Source: Musa acuminata AAA Group
Lineage: Eukaryota; Streptophyta; Magnoliopsida; Zingiberales; Musaceae
Assembly (NCBI RefSeq): GCF_036884655.1
Contig: NC_088348.1
Location: forward strand, 21,145,001-21,209,000
DNA: 64,000 nt
Direction of reading: 5' to 3'
Under the pieces are notes generated by a model. The model had not been told where the DNA came from. It worked only from the letters and a program-made list of their open reading frames with translations, and did not search any database. A program made the position numbers and the translations under genes. Positions 54,288 to 64,000 of this stretch are shown one piece after another; position 1 is the first letter of the stretch, and every line of letters starts with the position of its first letter.

Positions 54288-55660
54288 CCTCGCTCAATTC
54301 TATCATTCTCCCACTGTCTCCGCCAAGAATGTGTTCCTTCTCAAGGAACACTGCTCTCTTAGCTACAAAGACCTTTTGGTCCTCGAGATGATAGAAGTAA
54401 TACCCACAAGTTTCCTTGGGGTATCCCACAAATATACATCGCTCTGTCCTTGATTCTAACTTATCGGGGTTGTGTCTTTTAACGTGGGCTGGGCAGCCCC
54501 AAATCTTAACAACCTTAAGATCAGGCTTCTTCCCTTTCCATATCTCATATGGTGTAGACACTACCGACTTAGTTGAAACTCTGTTCAGTAGGTAAGCTGT
54601 GGTCTCTAGGGCATATCCCTAGAAGTAGGTCAGCGAAACTCATCATGGACCGTACCATATCTAATAACGTACGATTTCTCCTTTCAAAGACACCATTGAG
54701 CTGAGGTGTGTAAGGAGGTGTCCATTGGGATAATATCCCATGGTCCTTGAGGAACTGAGTAAACTTTGTACTTAAGTACTCACCTCCTCGATCTGATCGA
54801 AGAGTTTTGATACTCTTTCCAGTCTGGTTCTCCACCTCATTCTTATACTCTCTGAATTTCTCAAAGGCCTCGGACTTGTACTTCATTAAGTACACATATC
54901 CATACCTTGAGAAATCATCAGTAAATATAATGAAGTAGGAGTAACCTCCATTGGCATGAGTTGACATGGGTCCACATACATCACTATGTATGAGTTCCAA
55001 CAACTCAGTGGCTCTCTCTCCAGTTCCACTAAATGGAGAGTTGGTCAATTTTCCACGAATGCAAGGCTCCCAAGTTGCATAAGACATATAGTCGAATGGA
55101 TCTAGATATCCATCATTTAGTAACTTTTGAATCCTTCTTTCATGGATGTGACCTAGCCTACAATGCCACAGGTATGCACTGTTCAACTCATCTCGTTTCC
55201 TTTTGGACACATTTACATTCATGATATGTGGAGTGGTGTCTAACATAAATAAACCATTATGCAATGTTCCTTTCGTGATGATCTTATCATCTAATAATAT
55301 CGAACAACCATTGTTCTCAAAAACAAATTTATATCCACTAACTGTTAAACATGAAATGGAGATAATGTTTTTGATAATAGAAGGAACAAAATAACATGCA
55401 TCTAATGCAATAAAAGCTCCACTAGGCAGATGTAGGGCGACCTCGCCAATAGCTAATACAGTAACTTTTGCTCTATTACCCATCTTGAGGTCCATCTCGC
55501 CTCTCTCTAGTCTCCTAGGCCTTGCCAGAACCTGCAACGAATTGCATATATGATAAGCACTACCGGTATCCAATACCCATGTGTTATCATAAGAGTCTAA
55601 CAAATGGAGACTGATCATGAACGTACCTGAAGCTTCATCAAGCTTTTGTTTCGCCCTTTC
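54256..55660 (-). pseudogene. pol: Element K protease and integrase
   Basis: Protease [13 protein letters not shown] near 55545-55585. Pre-integrase/zinc part [14 protein letters not shown] and [10 protein letters not shown] near 55060-55170, where the usual first Cys of the pair is Trp. Integrase core: [47 protein letters not shown] (54660-55010), with catalytic acids kept. After SFADLL the frame shifts; the C-terminal part (STPYEIWKGKKPDLKVVKIW) is at 54256-54561 in another frame. Confidence 0.91.
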
Positions 55661-56414
55661 TGCAAGGTACTCTTTGTAGTTCCTCTTCCAGTGCCCATCT
55701 TTACCACAGTGGAAGCACTGGCCTTTGTCCTTTGTTGGGTCTTTCTTAGCAACCTTTGCTTTACCTTGTTTGCCCTTGCCCTTTCCCTTCTTAAGGGACC
55801 TTTCTGCTTTCCTTTTCTTTCTGGTCTCACCAGTGTAGAGAACTGGCTTCTCTTTCTTAATAATACTCTCTGCCTCCCTCAATATATTGAGGAGCTCTGG
55901 GAGAGTCACCTCAAGCTTGTTCATATTAAAATTCATTATGAACTATGAAAAGGAATATGGTAGGGACTGAAGCACAATATCCACACACAAGTTATCCTCT
56001 AAGACCATTCCTAGACCTGTGAGTTTCTCTATCCACTCAATCATCTTTAGGACATGGTTCTGAACCGGTGTCCCCTTAGTCATCTTAGCGCGGAAAAGGC
56101 TCTTGGATATCTCATATCGTTGAGTCCTTCCCTGTTCCTCAAACAATTTACGGAGATGTAGGAGAATGGATCTGGCATCCATCTTTTCATGTTGTCTCTG
56201 TAACTCTGGAGTCATAGAGCCCAACATATAGCACTGAGCAAGAGTGGAGTCATCAATGTACTTCACGTAGCGAGTGATCTCATCCTTGCTTGCCCCTTCT
56301 TCGGGCGTAGGCATCACTGAGAATAATTCTCAAGTTACGGAGCCAATCCGTATAATTTGGACCAGTGAGGCGGTTGACATCAAGTATGCCACGTAAGGGA
56401 TTTGAAAGCGACAT
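55661..56414 (-). pseudogene. gag: Element K gag
   Basis: ATG at 56414: MSLSNPLRGILDVNRLTGPN then YTDWLRNLRIILSDAYAR. The frame fails near 56320 and a different frame picks up TPEEGASKDEITRYVKYID (56317 down). Another break lies near 55940. The C-terminal part (55936 down) has [12 protein letters not shown] and a knuckle [14 protein letters not shown] in which the last Cys is Tyr. Copia Gag by layout. Confidence 0.88.
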
Positions 56415-58239
56415 TTTCTGAAAATAAAGATGTAGCAGAAATGAATAACATGCAGATTTTGCAAGAAATAAACTATCAAGATATGGACTTCTATCTTAAT
56501 ATGCTCCCACTATTTTACTAACGAGTCACGCGACACCCTCAGCACGTGAAACAGAAGTCTCCGGCAGACTTCTAGTGGGGATCAGGATCCAATCAGCGTC
56601 TTAGTGTAACCTCGAGGGACTCGACCAATCACACTAAGCCTAAAAGGTGGCAACTCTTGCCGATCACAACTCCTTGTGATTCCCGTCCTGTTCGGACTCC
56701 GAATCACCATGGCCTCGAGGGACTCGACCAACCATGATGCTCGGTTAAGTCAACACCTTCGTTACAAGATGAGTCTGATTTGATGATATACCCTGGAGGG
56801 ACTCTACCAAGCATACCATGCCCTCAGGTCACCGGTGACATCTCTATGTCATAAGCAAGATAGCGAATCGCGATATAGGTGAGTCTCGAGGGACTCGACC
56901 AACTCAACCTACACCGGGAATCGGTTCCTACTCATAACGATGGAAGGCCACGTGGGTCAATCTAATTGCCTCACGTTTACCGACTTAATATTATCGAGAG
57001 ATGTTTCTATGATTTGGTCTCCTAATATGACATGTCACACATATACATATTTAATATATATCTACATCGCATGCAAATATATATACATATCTAGTATTTG
57101 TATAAGCAATCACACCAGATGATCATGGACCACAACCTAATATGATTAGGCCCGAGCCAGTAGGCCTAATCACTCACATCAAGATCTATGTGTGCAACGG
57201 TGCATCTCCATGCCCTGTGATCGTCCATCTCGTCCTCGTCGGTTTCGTCGACATCTTGATTCATCTCCATGCATCACGATCGTCCGTATCGTGGGTCCCG
57301 CTATCGCATCCATGCTCCCGTTGCGCCTCCTCATGTGATTACAACTTAATCATAGGCACGCAGGCCCGACAATAAACGAGAAATATAATAGAGGTTCGCA
57401 GACCTCAATAATAATAATCATAAGTACACACATCACACGGTCCATGATCATCCGTCCACACATCATACATCACATGTATAAATAATCATCATCATGTAGG
57501 ACTACTAGATAATAATAAAAATAATAATCAACTAAACCTTTTAATTAATTAATATTTTCTGAAATCAGGGATATATAGGGAATTTCTCAATTCCTAAGGG
57601 TATTTTCGTAATTTGGACAAAAGACAGAAACTGAAATTTCTCAAATTCCGAGGGGCAAAACTATCTTTTTCCCAGAAAACCCTAATGCCCTTTCCCCCTT
57701 TCGCTGCTGCCGCCGCCGCCACCCTGCCGGCGGCGGCCTGTGCGGCGAGGGGCGAGGCGCTGCCCTCGCCTGCGGGCGGCACGCCCGCTGGCGGCGATAC
57801 CGCTGCGGGTGGGCTCCCCCTTCGGGCGCCGCTGCCTCCGCAGGCGGTGCTGTCCCGCCGGGCGACCGCCCCTGTGGGGGGGTTTCGCTCGCGGGAGCAG
57901 CGGCGGCAGGCGTCGCGCGTCGCTGCCCTGCGGCGCCTCTGCCCGTGGGTTGCCAGCCCCGCCGGCAGCAAGCCTGCTGCAAGCAGACCGCCGGCCGGCT
58001 GCTGCAGGCACAGCGCTTGCGCATGCGCCGGCTGCTGCAGGCACAGCGCTTGCGCATGCGCCGGCGCTGTGCTGCCTGGCTGCGGCTGCGGCTGCCGCTG
58101 CAGGTGGCGGCAGGCATGCAGATCGAGGGCAGCAACTGTTGCTGCCCTTCCCCGCTTTTGCGTCAACGATTTTGACGTCAAAATTCTTCCTAAACACAAT
58201 ACACGCAGTTCAAAACCAATCATTCGCACGAACAACCTG
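56415..58239 (-). other. Element K leader: spaced 18-bp motif and GC-rich insert
   Basis: 1.8 kb between PBS and gag. Four copies of ctcgagggactcgaccaa or a close variant begin at 56621, 56714, 56793 and 56885, 79-93 bases apart. At 57687-58160 the base composition jumps to strongly GC-rich with Ala/Pro/Arg-rich translations on both strands and a 33-bp tandem duplication (57995-58027 and 58028-58060). A plus-strand frame begins with aaaccctaATG near 57687, reminiscent of a plant 5' UTR and start, but has no recognisable domain and is antisense to K. Confidence 0.75.
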
Positions 58240-58251
58240 GCTCTGATACCA
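58240..58251 (-). other. Element K primer-binding site
   Basis: Minus strand TGGTATCAGAGC, one base from the 5' LTR; perfect Met-tRNA match. Confidence 0.9.
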
Positions 58252-58252
58252 C

Positions 58253-59722
58253 TGTTGGGAAATCATTGGGGGGCGACATCATATGCGCAGCGGAAGAACA
58301 AGAAAACAAAATCCCCGATTCCCAAAAAGATGTTCGTCGTCGTGCGAAGATTGGTGCGCAAAAAATCCGCAAAACACAAAACTGCGTATAGAGATTGTGT
58401 TACCTAGGGAGATCGTATATCCCTGTTTCCTTACAGATCCTTAGGAGAGGGTGAAGGAGGTCAAGCGTCCTCCTCTCTAGCGGTGATCCACACAGCAGGG
58501 TTGCGACGACGCTCCTCAAATCTCCAAGGAGAATAGGAAAGGCAAGCAAAGACTCTAGCCTATGAGGCTGTGAATCCCTCCTATTTATAGAGATCCCATG
58601 TCAAACCCTAATGGGTCCTTCCCTAGTGGGTATTGGATCTGCATCCAATAAGACAAGGGCTCCGTCGGATATCTCATATCCGAACCTCTACTCATCGCAA
58701 TGCCTACCATATGTGTGTGACCCTCTAGGCCCAATATCGAGCTGGCCGTAAGTCATACCTATCAGAACTCCTTCGAACTTAGTGAATTATTATCTCTGTA
58801 ATAATTCACTCGACTCATCGACTACGGACGTACTAGGCCACTACGCCGTAGTCCCCAGACGATACAGGGGAATCCAATCCATTGGACCTGTCTATCCTCA
58901 GTTACCATGTACCTATAATCCCTCATCCATCTAATATCCCAGAGACCGTATATCGAGCATGGTGTTGTCAGACCCATACGGTTTCTACTCGAGTCTCGCT
59001 CTAATCGGATTCTCCTGGAGAACTCTTTCTCTCTCAACCCGAATGACCCTGGCCAGGGATTTGTCTGAGCAAGAACACATGGGATATTCCTCTCATGACG
59101 CCGAGAGTGGATGATCCTCTGTCGACACTCAATAGCCCTCGTAAGGTCGACTACCACTCCCAATGACCAGCTGTACTAGATCTGGGAACAGCCAAACCTA
59201 TAAGTCTGGTATCAAAGAGTGGAGCACTCATACAGGACATCCTTGGTGTCTCAAGTCTAAGGACCAGATACACCAGTAGGACTACGGAATCGCTGTCTGA
59301 CAATAAGGCATCATCAACCATCCAGCATTCTGTAAGCGGATCAATCAGTGAACTCATTCTCCAATGAGCACATGTACTGTATCCCTAGTGTCCCTACACG
59401 AGCAGCTATGAGACCAGCTGCATCCATCATATGGACGGGTATACAGCACACCAGTCTATCCGGTTATCACGATGTCCTTCTCGAGTAACCTATGATCGGG
59501 ATTATTTAGGATATGTGTTTAAAGGTGAATCGATCTCATTATCGTGATCTCATCATGATCCGATTCCCATTGCACAAATCCAAGGACATCACAATATATA
59601 TATGCACATATGCAATTGTTATAAAGTGATATACGCCAAAATATAATAAGCAAAAAGATTATGTATCAAGTCACACGTGCCATCACTTACGTGATTGGCT
59701 TGCTGGGCACCTATGACTAGCA
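58253..59722 (-). repeat. Element K 5' LTR
   Basis: 1470 bp, about 99% identical to 51160-52629; visible differences are nearly all transitions. Minus-strand TATA at 58582-58589. Confidence 0.95.
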
Positions 59723-60313
59723 CCAGTCTGGGCAGTACCACCACCCAGATTTCCTGGGTCACTGCTTTCTAGGTCGTGCCACCATCGTCAAGAATTCAGG
59801 GGCTGAATTGGGTGCTCAATTTGGTCCAATTCAACCCTGTCAAGAGCCCAATTGGCCCCTAATTAAGTTAGTGATATTACTTCCAAATGTTAATTTAATT
59901 TATACTCTAACTACGATAATTAAGACATATTTACTACACTTCTTGTTCCAGTGCGTCAATTGCTCTTCCGGTGAGCTTCTAGTGTATTTCCGGCGAACAT
60001 TCGACGAACTCTCGGCAATGCTCCGACGGACTCCCGACAAACTCCTGGACTTTGCGATGATCTTCTTGGCGAGTTCCGACAAGCTTCTATGGTAAGCTCC
60101 TAGACTTCTTAGTTGGTTCCCGTAGAACTTCCAACGAACGTCCGGACTTCCGTCGAACTCTCGAATTTCCAATGAGATCTCAATCTTGACTCCGGTACAA
60201 CACTTGCTTTATGTCTTACTACTATCGTAGTTAATCCTGTACACTTTTCTTAATATATAGATTAGATTAAATATATTATAATTGACTTCATCATCAAAAT
60301 CTAAGATTCAAAA

Positions 60314-62043
60314 ATCTCCCCTTTTTGATGATGACAATCAATTGATGACAGAGTTAACCTTTAACTCCCCCTATCTATATATCATACTTGAAAAAAGACA
60401 TTCTTGAATTCAAGGCCTTTGAATTCAAAATATATATTGATGAGTTAAGTTCATTTAAACTTATCAATACACACATCATGATTCCTATCATGATCTAACA
60501 TTCTGAAACTGATGTCAAGGCATGACATCCATTGTCAAGTATGATATTTCAAATATGAAAGATGACAAAGATAGCAATTTATCATTCTATGGCAAGATAT
60601 CAATTTGTAAAAATAGCAAGTTAAGCTCTAGATATCTTATGAAAGAAATTTATCAAGCAAACATTTTAAGTATCTATGATGAAATACATTGGCATGACAT
60701 CCATTTCCAAGTATGATATTTCAAATATGAAAGATGACAAAGATAGCAATTTATCATTCTATGGCAAAATATCAGTTTGTAAAAATAGCAAGTTAAGCTC
60801 TAGATATCTTATGAAAGAAATTTATTAAGCAAACATTTCAAGTATCTATGATGAAATACACTGCATATATTTGTCATCAATTTACCATATTTTGGTATTA
60901 TTTCTTCCCCTTTGTCATCAACAAAAAGGAGAACGATTCAAAAATGCAAGTGTGGTAAAAATTCATGCCACATTTCAATTTGTATATCAATCATATTTAT
61001 GACATGGTATCATTTGAAAGTTCTTACATTAAAAGTTATAAATATTAAAGAGATAGCTTCTATCAACTTCCCCCTTTCTATTTTTTATCAAAACTTCGAA
61101 TGAAGAAGGAGAGTAAGGAGGAAAATCCATTGAGAACCAACTTTGTGAAATGATTCGATAAAAGAGTTCATTAAATTATGTTTCAATTTTCATAATGATC
61201 AAGATATTCATGTGAAATCAAATTCTCACTCTTGCAAGTGTTCATCTCATACTAAAAAATTCATAAAAATTCTTTCTTTATTAAGAAAGAATTCATATGA
61301 AAGAATCATCATATGAAGGATAAAAGAAATTCCATGAATAAACTAATGAGAGGAGCATCACATCAAATCCATTTCTCAATAAAAATTCACAAGTGATAAA
61401 TCCGAAAGATGCATTTGTCGATGAAATCCATGAAGTGATTGAGTGTATCAAAAATCATTAAATGATGGAGCAAGGGATGAAGTGAACTTGATATGGCATA
61501 AACTTATGAAAGCTCCATTAAAGGAATACATTAAGTGAAAGATAGTCCGGAAAAGATATACATTAAATTCATACATTCGGACAAATTAACATTCTTAATT
61601 CTGCAAATGATCATAATACATCAAGTCATCGATACCAACAGTTAAATGTATCAAGGAATTTATCAATTCAAAAGATATATCAAGTCTAATTCTTAGAGTG
61701 ATATATTCATTAAAGTAAGCTCAGAATTTAACTATCAAGGTAGTTAGCGCAGAATTTTACTATCAAAGTAAGTAGCATTTTAGGCATCAAAGCACAGCAT
61801 TGTGATCATCAAGGTAAATAGCATTTTAAGAACAACATTGCGATCATCAAAGTAAGTAGCATTTTAAGTTTACAACATTAAGGTAAACAATATAACAAAG
61901 AAGAATTGTGTCCACTTCTCAAATACATATTCAACTTATTCAGGTGGTGGAAAGTTAAAACATCTAAACAAAGTATTAAACTATTGATGAATTTGTTGCA
62001 ACTCAGTTAATATTTGATCTTGGCATTGTTCAAGTCGATCTTG
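60314..62043 (-). other. Element I 3' non-coding region with a 172-bp tandem duplication
   Basis: AT-rich, no gene. Purine box complements at 60314 (atctcccc), near 60367 (actccccctatc) and near 60905 (ttcccctttgtcatcaac). Units 60521-60692 and 60693-about 60864 are a direct tandem repeat (catgacatccatt...gatgaaatacatt) with few differences. A looser repeat of aagtaagtagcatttt words lies at 61710-61880. Confidence 0.75.
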
Positions 62044-63077
62044 TCATTGTCCAAAACAATCCATCCGAATCCCTATGTCGTCGATAGATGAGGGAGGTGC
62101 TTGCTCTATTGGAGGTGATTCCTCAAAGGGACCAATTGGAGGAGATAGATTACCCCTAAAAATTGGTGTTTCAGGTTTTGGTTCGGGTTGGAGAGGATTA
62201 GTCCTTCTAGGCAGTTTAGTCCATATACCATTTCTAAATATACATCTCATCCATCGAAGTAGATTTCTATTATGATACTAAATCTGTCTAGTTTTATAAC
62301 TTCTTCTTCGGGTGGAATGGCAATATCATAGGCATAGAGTAGTCTTGTGATTAAGCCATTATATGGAAGCATCATGTCCTTTTTTGATATTTCAATCATG
62401 TTTTGTTGGATTAGGTAACCAAAATAATTGTTATGTCCCTTCATAATCCAATGCATGGTACCTAGTTCCATTTGGCTTACTTCATCATGATGACATTACT
62501 TTGGGAGAATAATACTTATCAGGATGTGATGAAGTATTTTGGTGCTTAAAGGTAGTAAATGTTCATAGCTTTTTGGAAGAATTGTTAAGTTAGGATTGCC
62601 AAAAATTATTCCTAAGGCATCAACGTAAGTAGTCCCAACTATTTCATTATCCCATTGTCCTCTAAAATAACACCTTTCTTTTATCGGAATTCCTATGATG
62701 TTGCAAATGGTTCTATCCGTAATGGTTATATGATGTCCTAATAGATAGGTAGATACCCTTTCACCTTTATCTATATATAAATTATTGTAAAATCGCCTAA
62801 CAAATCTAGAATAGATAGGTTCACTCATTTGAAGAATTGGGAGAATGTCTAGATTAGCAAACCATTGAATAGGTTCTAAATCACTTAATTCATCTAAATC
62901 AACATATTTACCCTTATGAACATGTCTAGACTCTATTGAAGGAAATTTTAGGGTAAGTTGATTAGAATCAAAAAGTCGGGAGTCATAATTTTCATATAAT
63001 CTCCTCTTCCCTTTATCCCTAGAGGATCTTCTAGAAGCCATGAGTCTAAACACATAAATGATAAGAGAGCCACACAT
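62044..63077 (-). pseudogene. Element I ORF3, damaged copy of element B's ORF3
   Basis: Starts MASRRSSRDKGKRRL (ATG about 63041; an upstream in-frame ATG lies at 63077) and aligns with B's ORF3 along its whole length at roughly 65-70% identity by eye: KGKYVDLDELSDLEPIQWFA, FYNNLYIDKGERVSTYLLG, EHLLPLSTKILHHILISIIL, MMLPYNGLITRLLYAYDIAI. A TAA near 62494 sits where B has Gln (PKQYHHDE), a frameshift near 62250 separates the C-terminal third, and a TAG follows at 62041-62043; homology continues to about 61930. The Pro-rich linker and Gln-rich tail are conserved. Function unknown. Confidence 0.82.
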
Positions 63078-64000
63078 AAGAGGTAAGATCTATTAATAAA
63101 TTGAGAGAAGAGGTTTGAGAATTACCCTTGTAGTAATCTTCTTGAAAGGTTGAGATTAATCCTTGAATTTGAAGGAGAGAAGGGTTTCCTTGAGTTTCTA
63201 GAGGAGGATCAAGAAGAATAAGGGGTGGAGAGGTGTTTAGAGGTGTGAGGAAGAAGTTTAGGAGGGCTTGGGGTCAGTTCTACCGCCAGCCCTAAGTTGA
63301 TTTTTATGGGGCAGAGGTTACGAGCGGTGGCACCACCTGCCAACCGAGACAACTGGCGGTGCTACCGCCAGCTGGACAGTGCTACTGCCTGCCACCCGAG
63401 ACAACTGGTGGTGCTACCACCAGCTGGACGGTGCTACTGCCTACCACCCGAGACAACTGGCGGTGCTACCGCTTGCCACCCGAGACAACTAGCGGTGCGA
63501 CTGCCAGTTGGGTGGTGCCACCGCCTACGGGCAGTGAGCACTGCTCACATTGGTGTGTGATGCTATCATAGGTGATTCCAATTTTGTAAGATTTTTATTA
63601 TTGTGAAGCACACAACCTTATTTACTTCATCATGTAAAAATTCATATCATAAGAGAAGAAAATTATTATTAAATACTCTACGTTCATGATTCATCATATA
63701 AAAGACACACCATACTCAAACGTTATATTGAACTCGTATTGTAAAATGCCTACCATAAGTTCATGATTCATTATTTGTACGCAAACATCGTAAAAACTCG
63801 TATGGAAAAATACATATGGCTTATTGCGCATACTATAAGATAATGATTCAGGTGAGTGATCAAGAAAGTCCAAAAATAAAAATTTAACAAATTCATGATC
63901 TTGTTAGATAGAATTCGATCCGAAAAAAAATTGGGAGGGAATGTATCCTAGAAATTTAGAACTCCAGAAGAAGTTAGAAAAGGAACTCATGCATAAGAAT
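63078..64000 (-). other. Element I spacer upstream of ORF3, with palindromic GC block
   Basis: At about 63322-63535 units of about 63 bp (ccacccgagacaactggcggtgctaccgcc) repeat, built on the same GGCGGT/ACCGCC palindromes as the LTRs. The counterpart in B is at 15950-16095. From 63540 to the window end the DNA is AT-rich with no frame; in B the gag follows after about 600 bases, so here it would lie beyond 64000. Confidence 0.65.

Larger units (their letters stand above)
51160..59722 (-). mobile_element. Element K: Tork-like Ty1/copia, recent but defective
   Basis: 8563 bp flanked by exact ccagt (51155-51159 and 59723-59727). LTRs of equal length (1470 bp). Minus-strand order: PBS 58240-58251, long leader, gag, protease, integrase, RT, RNase H, purine tract. 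All copia domains are present in order, but gag, integrase end, RT end and RNase H end are each broken. The LTRs differ at about 15 positions by eye, so it inserted recently despite the damage. Confidence 0.95.
49392..60313 (-). repeat. Element I 3' LTR, interrupted by J and K
   Basis: Segments 49392-50066, 51149-51159 and 59728-60313, about 1.27 kb net. Starts TGTTAGGATC, has GC-rich ggtaccaccgcc units at 49976-50062 and 59728-59790, and ends GATTCAAAA next to atctccc. The TATA region has decayed to ttttttata near 49907. Confidence 0.87.
49392..64000 (-). mobile_element. Element I: Sirevirus-like copia with ORF3, runs off the window
   Basis: Minus-strand element in H's interior. Its 3' LTR (49392-60313) contains J and K. 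The interior from 60314 shows purine boxes, AT-rich DNA, ORF3 (damaged) and a GC-rich block, the same order as in B. The gag, 5' LTR and right TSD lie beyond 64000; the left TSD should be atact (49387-49391). By analogy with B it probably has gag but no pol; this cannot be checked here. Confidence 0.82.

Noticed and set aside
57613..58407. 264-codon plus-strand frame, possible host gene
   Set aside because: It is Ala/Arg/Pro-rich low complexity with comparable frames on the opposite strand, and runs into K's PBS and LTR. Kept only as a possible captured fragment.

Overview
This window is plant nuclear DNA made entirely of nested LTR retrotransposons. I find no host gene, no tRNA or rRNA gene and no bacterial or organellar sequence. 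The evidence is plant-type Ty1/copia and Ty3/gypsy proteins, LTR pairs of 160-2300 bp, initiator-Met-tRNA primer sites (TGGTATCAGAGC or close variants), polypurine tracts, and 5-bp target-site duplications (TSDs). A large-genome monocot is plausible; a banana-like (Musaceae) origin is only an impression from the LTR families.

Twelve elements are resolved, named here by letter. H is outermost: its 3' LTR is split between 1-309 and 48378-49019, and its body begins at 49020. A (310-48377, minus strand) is an old Ty3/gypsy chromovirus inside H's LTR. A is broken by B (3796-19996, TSD tttct) and D (21673-47176, TSD gtctt). B carries C in its 3' LTR (4084-11826, TSD taagc). D carries E (22207-27530, TSD cactc) and a 521-bp TRIM T (27928-28448) in its 3' LTR, G (31928-37664, TSD ttcta) inside its integrase gene, and F (40414-45793) in its 5' LTR. 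Right of A, element I starts at 49392 inside H's body and runs off the window. I's 3' LTR holds J (50067-51143, TSD ggtac) and K (51160-59722, TSD ccagt).

B, C, D, F, H and I belong to one Sirevirus-like Ty1/copia clan. They share termini (TGTTGAATC...CCTAACA or mutated forms), long LTRs with palindromic GC-rich repeats, and repeated GGGGGAG-type purine boxes near the 3' LTR; where the 5' end is visible (B, C, D, F) they also share the PBS and a UBN2-type Gag. D still has recognisable pol domains. B keeps an intact 502-codon gag, lacks pol, and carries an intact 369-codon extra ORF (ORF3) where an env-like gene would sit. I carries a diverged copy of ORF3 in the same place. C and F carry only a damaged gag. 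This reads as one autonomous lineage plus two kinds of non-autonomous relatives probably moved in trans. A, E and G are Ty3/gypsy chromoviruses with C-terminal chromodomain remnants; K is a Tork-like Ty1/copia element; T and J are miniature LTR elements.

All pol genes here carry stops, frameshifts or deletions. The LTR pairs of C and K differ at only about 1% of positions by eye, so these are recent insertions. The best candidate for something undescribed is the gag + ORF3 element family (B and I).
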